In this document: positions 60,789 through 64,000 of the stretch, piece after piece | How positions within the stretch are numbered: position 1 is the stretch's first letter | Layout of the letters: every line of letters begins with the position of its first letter | Assembly (NCBI RefSeq): GCF_002251365.1 | Contig: NZ_NPJH01000021.1 | Span: forward strand, 1 to 64,000 | Origin: Prevotella sp. P3-122 | GTDB taxonomy: Bacteria; Bacteroidota; Bacteroidia; Bacteroidales; Bacteroidaceae | Direction of reading: 5' to 3' | DNA: 64,000 nt | Notes under the pieces: generated by a model | Told to the model about the DNA's origin: nothing | What the model saw: the letters and a program-made list of their open reading frames with translations, nothing else | Databases searched by the model: none | Made by a program: the position numbers and the translations under genes

Positions 60789-63700
60789 ATGAAACAAATT
60801 TTTCGTTTCGCTGCTGTAGCAATGCTTACAGCAATGTCAAGCTCCACAGCCCTTGCAGGGAATTGGGTAGTACCCGCACCCGCAGGACAGCCTTTGGCAA
60901 CAGGCGACACTGTCTACATCTATAATGTAGGACAGAAAGCCTGGGTCAACAAAGGCGAATCATGGGGCACTCAGGCCGTTGTAAACGCCAGTTCAGGTCT
61001 GAAGTATGTAGTAAAACAGACCATGGAAGAGAACACCGGTGCCGAAGTGCTCACTGGAGCCCGTTACTATCTGTGGTCAGACTGCGGCAAAAACAACCAC
61101 TATCTCAAGCGTATTGCCGACGGCAAGACAGGTACAGACAACAAAGCTTGCTTCGTTGACGGTGCTAACAACAGCGGCAACCCGCTTCAGTGGGAAATTG
61201 CCGAGCTTGGTGGCAACAAGTACTCCATCAAGCGTCCTGAGCTTTTCCAGGATGAAACCAGCACAGACGGTGGTCTGACTTGGGAATATGTTGAAGGAGA
61301 ATTCCTTGGTGTAAACCTCACCCACGACCGTCTTTGGGATGGCAAGTCATGGACAGAGGCAGGCTACACAGAGCAACCTGCTACCTATGCATTGTGGTTC
61401 GACGTACAGGCTGGCGATAATGCCACTTGGCTGTTCGTATCTCCTAAGGACTATGATGCCTATGCATTGAAGTTCGCTCTCAAGGACGCTCTTGAGAAGG
61501 CAGAGGCACAGGGTGTAGACAACATCGCTTCTGAGGAGGCTGTATTCAACAATGCCTCTGCAACAGAAGAAGAGATTAATGCGGCTATAAATTCTCTGAA
61601 CAACAAGATTGCTACCCTCGTAGATCCTACCAACCCGGTAGACATGACTTCAAACATCGTCAATCCGGAAATCTCCGATGGTACCAATGGCTGGTCAACA
61701 ACTACAGGCGCGCAGAACAATGCTACTGCCACCAACGTAACGAATGACCCCGCAAGGAACTCAGAAGGTGCCTTCAGCGGTAATTTCTACGAGAACTGGA
61801 ACCCCAACGCATTCACCGGCAAGATGTATCAGGTAGTTAAGAACCTGCCAAACGGTGTTTACAAGGTTGGTCTTTCTGCTTTCATCAACAAGTATGACCT
61901 TAACAACGCCACTACCCAGAGCCAGTATGTATACTTCAACGACCTGAAGATTCCTTTGACAACAGGCGATGCAAGAGCTTACTCTGCATTCATCGACATC
62001 ACAACGGGCGAGCTGGAGATTGGTCTTAAACAGGATGTTGCCATCTCTGAGTGGATGGGTCTCGACAATGCTTCTCTCGTATTCTACGGAAGCGGCCTCG
62101 CATCATACAAGTACATAACCACAAGCTATGCCGAATTATTCGACAACGAGCTGGCAGAGGCTATCTATAGCCCACAGTACAAGGACGCTGTAGAAAAGGA
62201 CATCGAAGCAGCACAGAGCGCCACTACCAAGGAGGAGGCTCTCGCCATATACGCAAGTGCTCAGCAGCACGTTGCTGAACTGAAAGCCAACGTAGCAGCA
62301 TACGTTGCACTTCAGGCCTTGAACGAAAAATTCGAAGACTGGGTTTTCCAGCAGAGTCTTGATCTCGAGGATGAGTGGGCAGAATGTGAGAACATGCTTG
62401 CTGAACCTACCGCTACCACAGAGGAGATTCTTGCATTCATCGCTGATGTAGAGGCAAAGGCTGACGAAGCAGCAAAGAACGCCGCTAAACCTGGTGACGA
62501 TGTTACTCACTTCATCACCAACCCATGGTTCAACGAGGGTACCGTTCAGGATGAGAGCTCTACACAGAAGCAGAGCTTCAATGGTTGGACAATTGAAGGT
62601 GCTACACCTGGCGCAGGTGGTACCACCGACACCCGTCTTGCAGAGGTATATCAGGGCGACTTCAAGGTATACCAGGATCTGAAGGGCATTCAGAAGGGTG
62701 CTTACCAGCTCGAGATACAGGCCTTCATGCGTCCGGGTTCTGCCGAGACAGCATACGCAAACTGGGAGGCTGGCAACAAGGAGACTCCGGCATACATCTT
62801 CGCTGGCGACAACAAGGTGATGGTAAAGAGCATCTGCGATTTCATGATTGAAGGCGCCGAGGCTCCTACAGCATCCGAGTCTTGGAGCAACGTAGGTGGC
62901 ACATACTGGATACCTAACACCATGAAGACAGCCTACGAGGCTATGGCTATGGATCCGGCAAACTACAACAACGTAGTGACTGTTCTCTGCATCGACGGCA
63001 ACATGCGTATCGGTATCGGTGCCAACGACCCAGCCGCAACAGGCAGCCGCTGGATGCTCTTCCACGACTTCAAGCTCACTTATCTCGGCTACGACCCAAC
63101 AGTTGTTAGTCCTGTTCTCCAGAGTGTAATTGACCAGGCTGACCTGACAGCAGGACGCCTGATGGCAGCAGAGGAGAAGACCGCTCTGAATGAGGCACTC
63201 ACCACCGCCAAGGCCGCTATCGAAGCAAAAAATGGTGACGACATGATGGCAGCCTACAGGGCACTCATCGAGGCCAACACAGCTGCTGCTGCAAGCGCAG
63301 ACGAGTACGACAAGATTAGCGCTGCTATCGAAGAACTGACAACAGCTTACTACGAGTATATGGAAACCGCTTCCACAGAAGCTGTTGCAACTGCCGATAA
63401 GCTTATGAACGAAACTCCTGCAGCACTTGCGGATGGTTCTATCAAGACAGAGGACTGCGGTGCCAAGGTAACAGAAATCAAGCTGGCTATCAACGGCCTG
63501 AAGCTTACTGAGGGAAGCGACGATAAGCCTGCTGACTTCACATGGGCAATCACCAACCCAGACTTCACCGACGGCACAAGCGGTTGGGAGACTGTAAACA
63601 ATGGTGCTAATCCTGGTGTTGCCGACAACGTAATGGAAGGCTACAACGGCAACTTCGACGTTCATCAGGACATCCACAACCTGCCAGAGGGTACATACCT

Positions 63701-64000
63701 CGTTAAGTGCCAGGGCTTCTACCGCTATGGATGGCTTGACGGTGCAGCAAAGGCTTGGCAGGCTGACAGTACCGTTATCGGTGCTAAGCTCTATGCAAAC
63801 CTTGACTCTGTAGAGATGAAAGACATCATCATCATCGACGAGATCGCTACCAGCGCAAGCGGCAGCCACTGGAAGGAGTACATTGACTCTGTATCTGTTG
63901 AGGGCGTGAAGACAACATACTACGCTCCAGACATGCGCGACGCTGCTAACGAGCGTTTCCAGCAGACTGCATATCCAAACCAGGTTTACACCTACGTAGG
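60789..64000 (+). CDS. Very large secreted protein with repeated galactose-binding-like domains (partial)
   Basis: From ATG at 60789 (MKQIFRFAAVAMLTAMSSS, signal peptide ending ALA) the frame is open to the right edge, at least 1070 residues. An N-terminal beta-rich domain (about 24-215; VYIYNVGQKAWVN, YYLWSDCGKNNHYL) resembles a lectin-type trefoil. Three jelly-roll-like units follow, each starting N-P and ending in a domain with LPNGVYKVGLSAF-type motifs: about 292 (NPEISDGTNGW), 577 (NPWFNEGT) and 923 (NPDFTDGTSGW). They are separated by Ala/Glu-rich helical spacers of the FIVAR-like kind. The likely role is binding of sugar or protein at the surface. No catalytic part is seen in the available portion. 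No TAnnTTTG box is present in the 139 bp upstream. Confidence 0.82.
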   Translation, partial: MKQIFRFAAVAMLTAMSSSTALAGNWVVPAPAGQPLATGDTVYIYNVGQKAWVNKGESWGTQAVVNASSGLKYVVKQTMEENTGAEVLTGARYYLWSDCGKNNHYLKRIADGKTGTDNKACFVDGANNSGNPLQWEIAELGGNKYSIKRPELFQDETSTDGGLTWEYVEGEFLGVNLTHDRLWDGKSWTEAGYTEQPATYALWFDVQAGDNATWLFVSPKDYDAYALKFALKDALEKAEAQGVDNIASEEAVFNNASATEEEINAAINSLNNKIATLVDPTNPVDMTSNIVNPEISDGTNGWSTTTGAQNNATATNVTNDPARNSEGAFSGNFYENWNPNAFTGKMYQVVKNLPNGVYKVGLSAFINKYDLNNATTQSQYVYFNDLKIPLTTGDARAYSAFIDITTGELEIGLKQDVAISEWMGLDNASLVFYGSGLASYKYITTSYAELFDNELAEAIYSPQYKDAVEKDIEAAQSATTKEEALAIYASAQQHVAELKANVAAYVALQALNEKFEDWVFQQSLDLEDEWAECENMLAEPTATTEEILAFIADVEAKADEAAKNAAKPGDDVTHFITNPWFNEGTVQDESSTQKQSFNGWTIEGATPGAGGTTDTRLAEVYQGDFKVYQDLKGIQKGAYQLEIQAFMRPGSAETAYANWEAGNKETPAYIFAGDNKVMVKSICDFMIEGAEAPTASESWSNVGGTYWIPNTMKTAYEAMAMDPANYNNVVTVLCIDGNMRIGIGANDPAATGSRWMLFHDFKLTYLGYDPTVVSPVLQSVIDQADLTAGRLMAAEEKTALNEALTTAKAAIEAKNGDDMMAAYRALIEANTAAAASADEYDKISAAIEELTTAYYEYMETASTEAVATADKLMNETPAALADGSIKTEDCGAKVTEIKLAINGLKLTEGSDDKPADFTWAITNPDFTDGTSGWETVNNGANPGVADNVMEGYNGNFDVHQDIHNLPEGTYLVKCQGFYRYGWLDGAAKAWQADSTVIGAKLYANLDSVEMKDIIIIDEIATSASGSHWKEYIDSVSVEGVKTTYYAPDMRDAANERFQQTAYPNQVYTYV

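Noticed and set aside
62136..63869. 577-codon open frame on the minus strand
   Set aside because: It is the opposite-strand shadow of the secreted repeat protein; it is rich in Cys and Val with no signal or domain, and the plus frame has a clear signal peptide and repeated domains.

Overview
The window looks like chromosomal DNA of a gut- or mouth-type Bacteroidales bacterium, most likely Prevotellaceae. The evidence is two SusC/SusD pairs, a hybrid two-component regulator, lipoproteins with acidic residues after the lipid cysteine, and promoters that repeatedly match the Bacteroidota consensus TTTG-N20-TAnnTTTG. The genus is inference; no rRNA gene is present.

Left part (1-9201, minus strand): a hybrid two-component regulator, a secreted GH128-type beta-1,3-glucanase and a secreted multidomain protein with Ig-like, LamG-like and carbohydrate-binding-like domains, cut by the left edge. 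Together they look like a small regulated glucan-degrading locus without SusC/SusD in view. Next (9596-20103, minus strand) come two very large secreted helical proteins. One carries a type I dockerin-like domain and both carry cohesin-like domains. A stand-alone LytTR regulator and a membrane pyrophosphatase gene follow.

Centre (23774-36794, minus strand): the conserved transcription-translation cluster, read as tRNA-Thr, tRNA-Tyr, tRNA-Gly, tRNA-Thr, tuf, tRNA-Trp, secE, nusG, rplK, rplA, rplJ, rplL, rpoB, rpoC. It starts at a clear promoter at 36847-36878. It ends at a long bidirectional hairpin shared with the convergent pyrophosphatase gene. Upstream lie hpf, a XerC/D-type recombinase, rpsU, a MITE-like element of about 400 bp, an aminopeptidase P gene and the divergent malate dehydrogenase gene.

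Right part (42467-59496, plus strand): a seven-gene operon in the order FAS1 lipoprotein, SusC, SusD, FAS1 lipoprotein, FAS1 lipoprotein, SusC, SusD. Gaps are 6 to 25 bp, there is one strong promoter and one strong terminator, and no degradative enzyme is encoded. This is the best candidate for an undescribed system: a double TonB-dependent uptake or adhesion machine with three fasciclin-domain surface proteins. An ECF sigma factor without a visible anti-sigma gene follows, then the start of another very large secreted protein with three galactose-binding-like domains, cut by the right edge.
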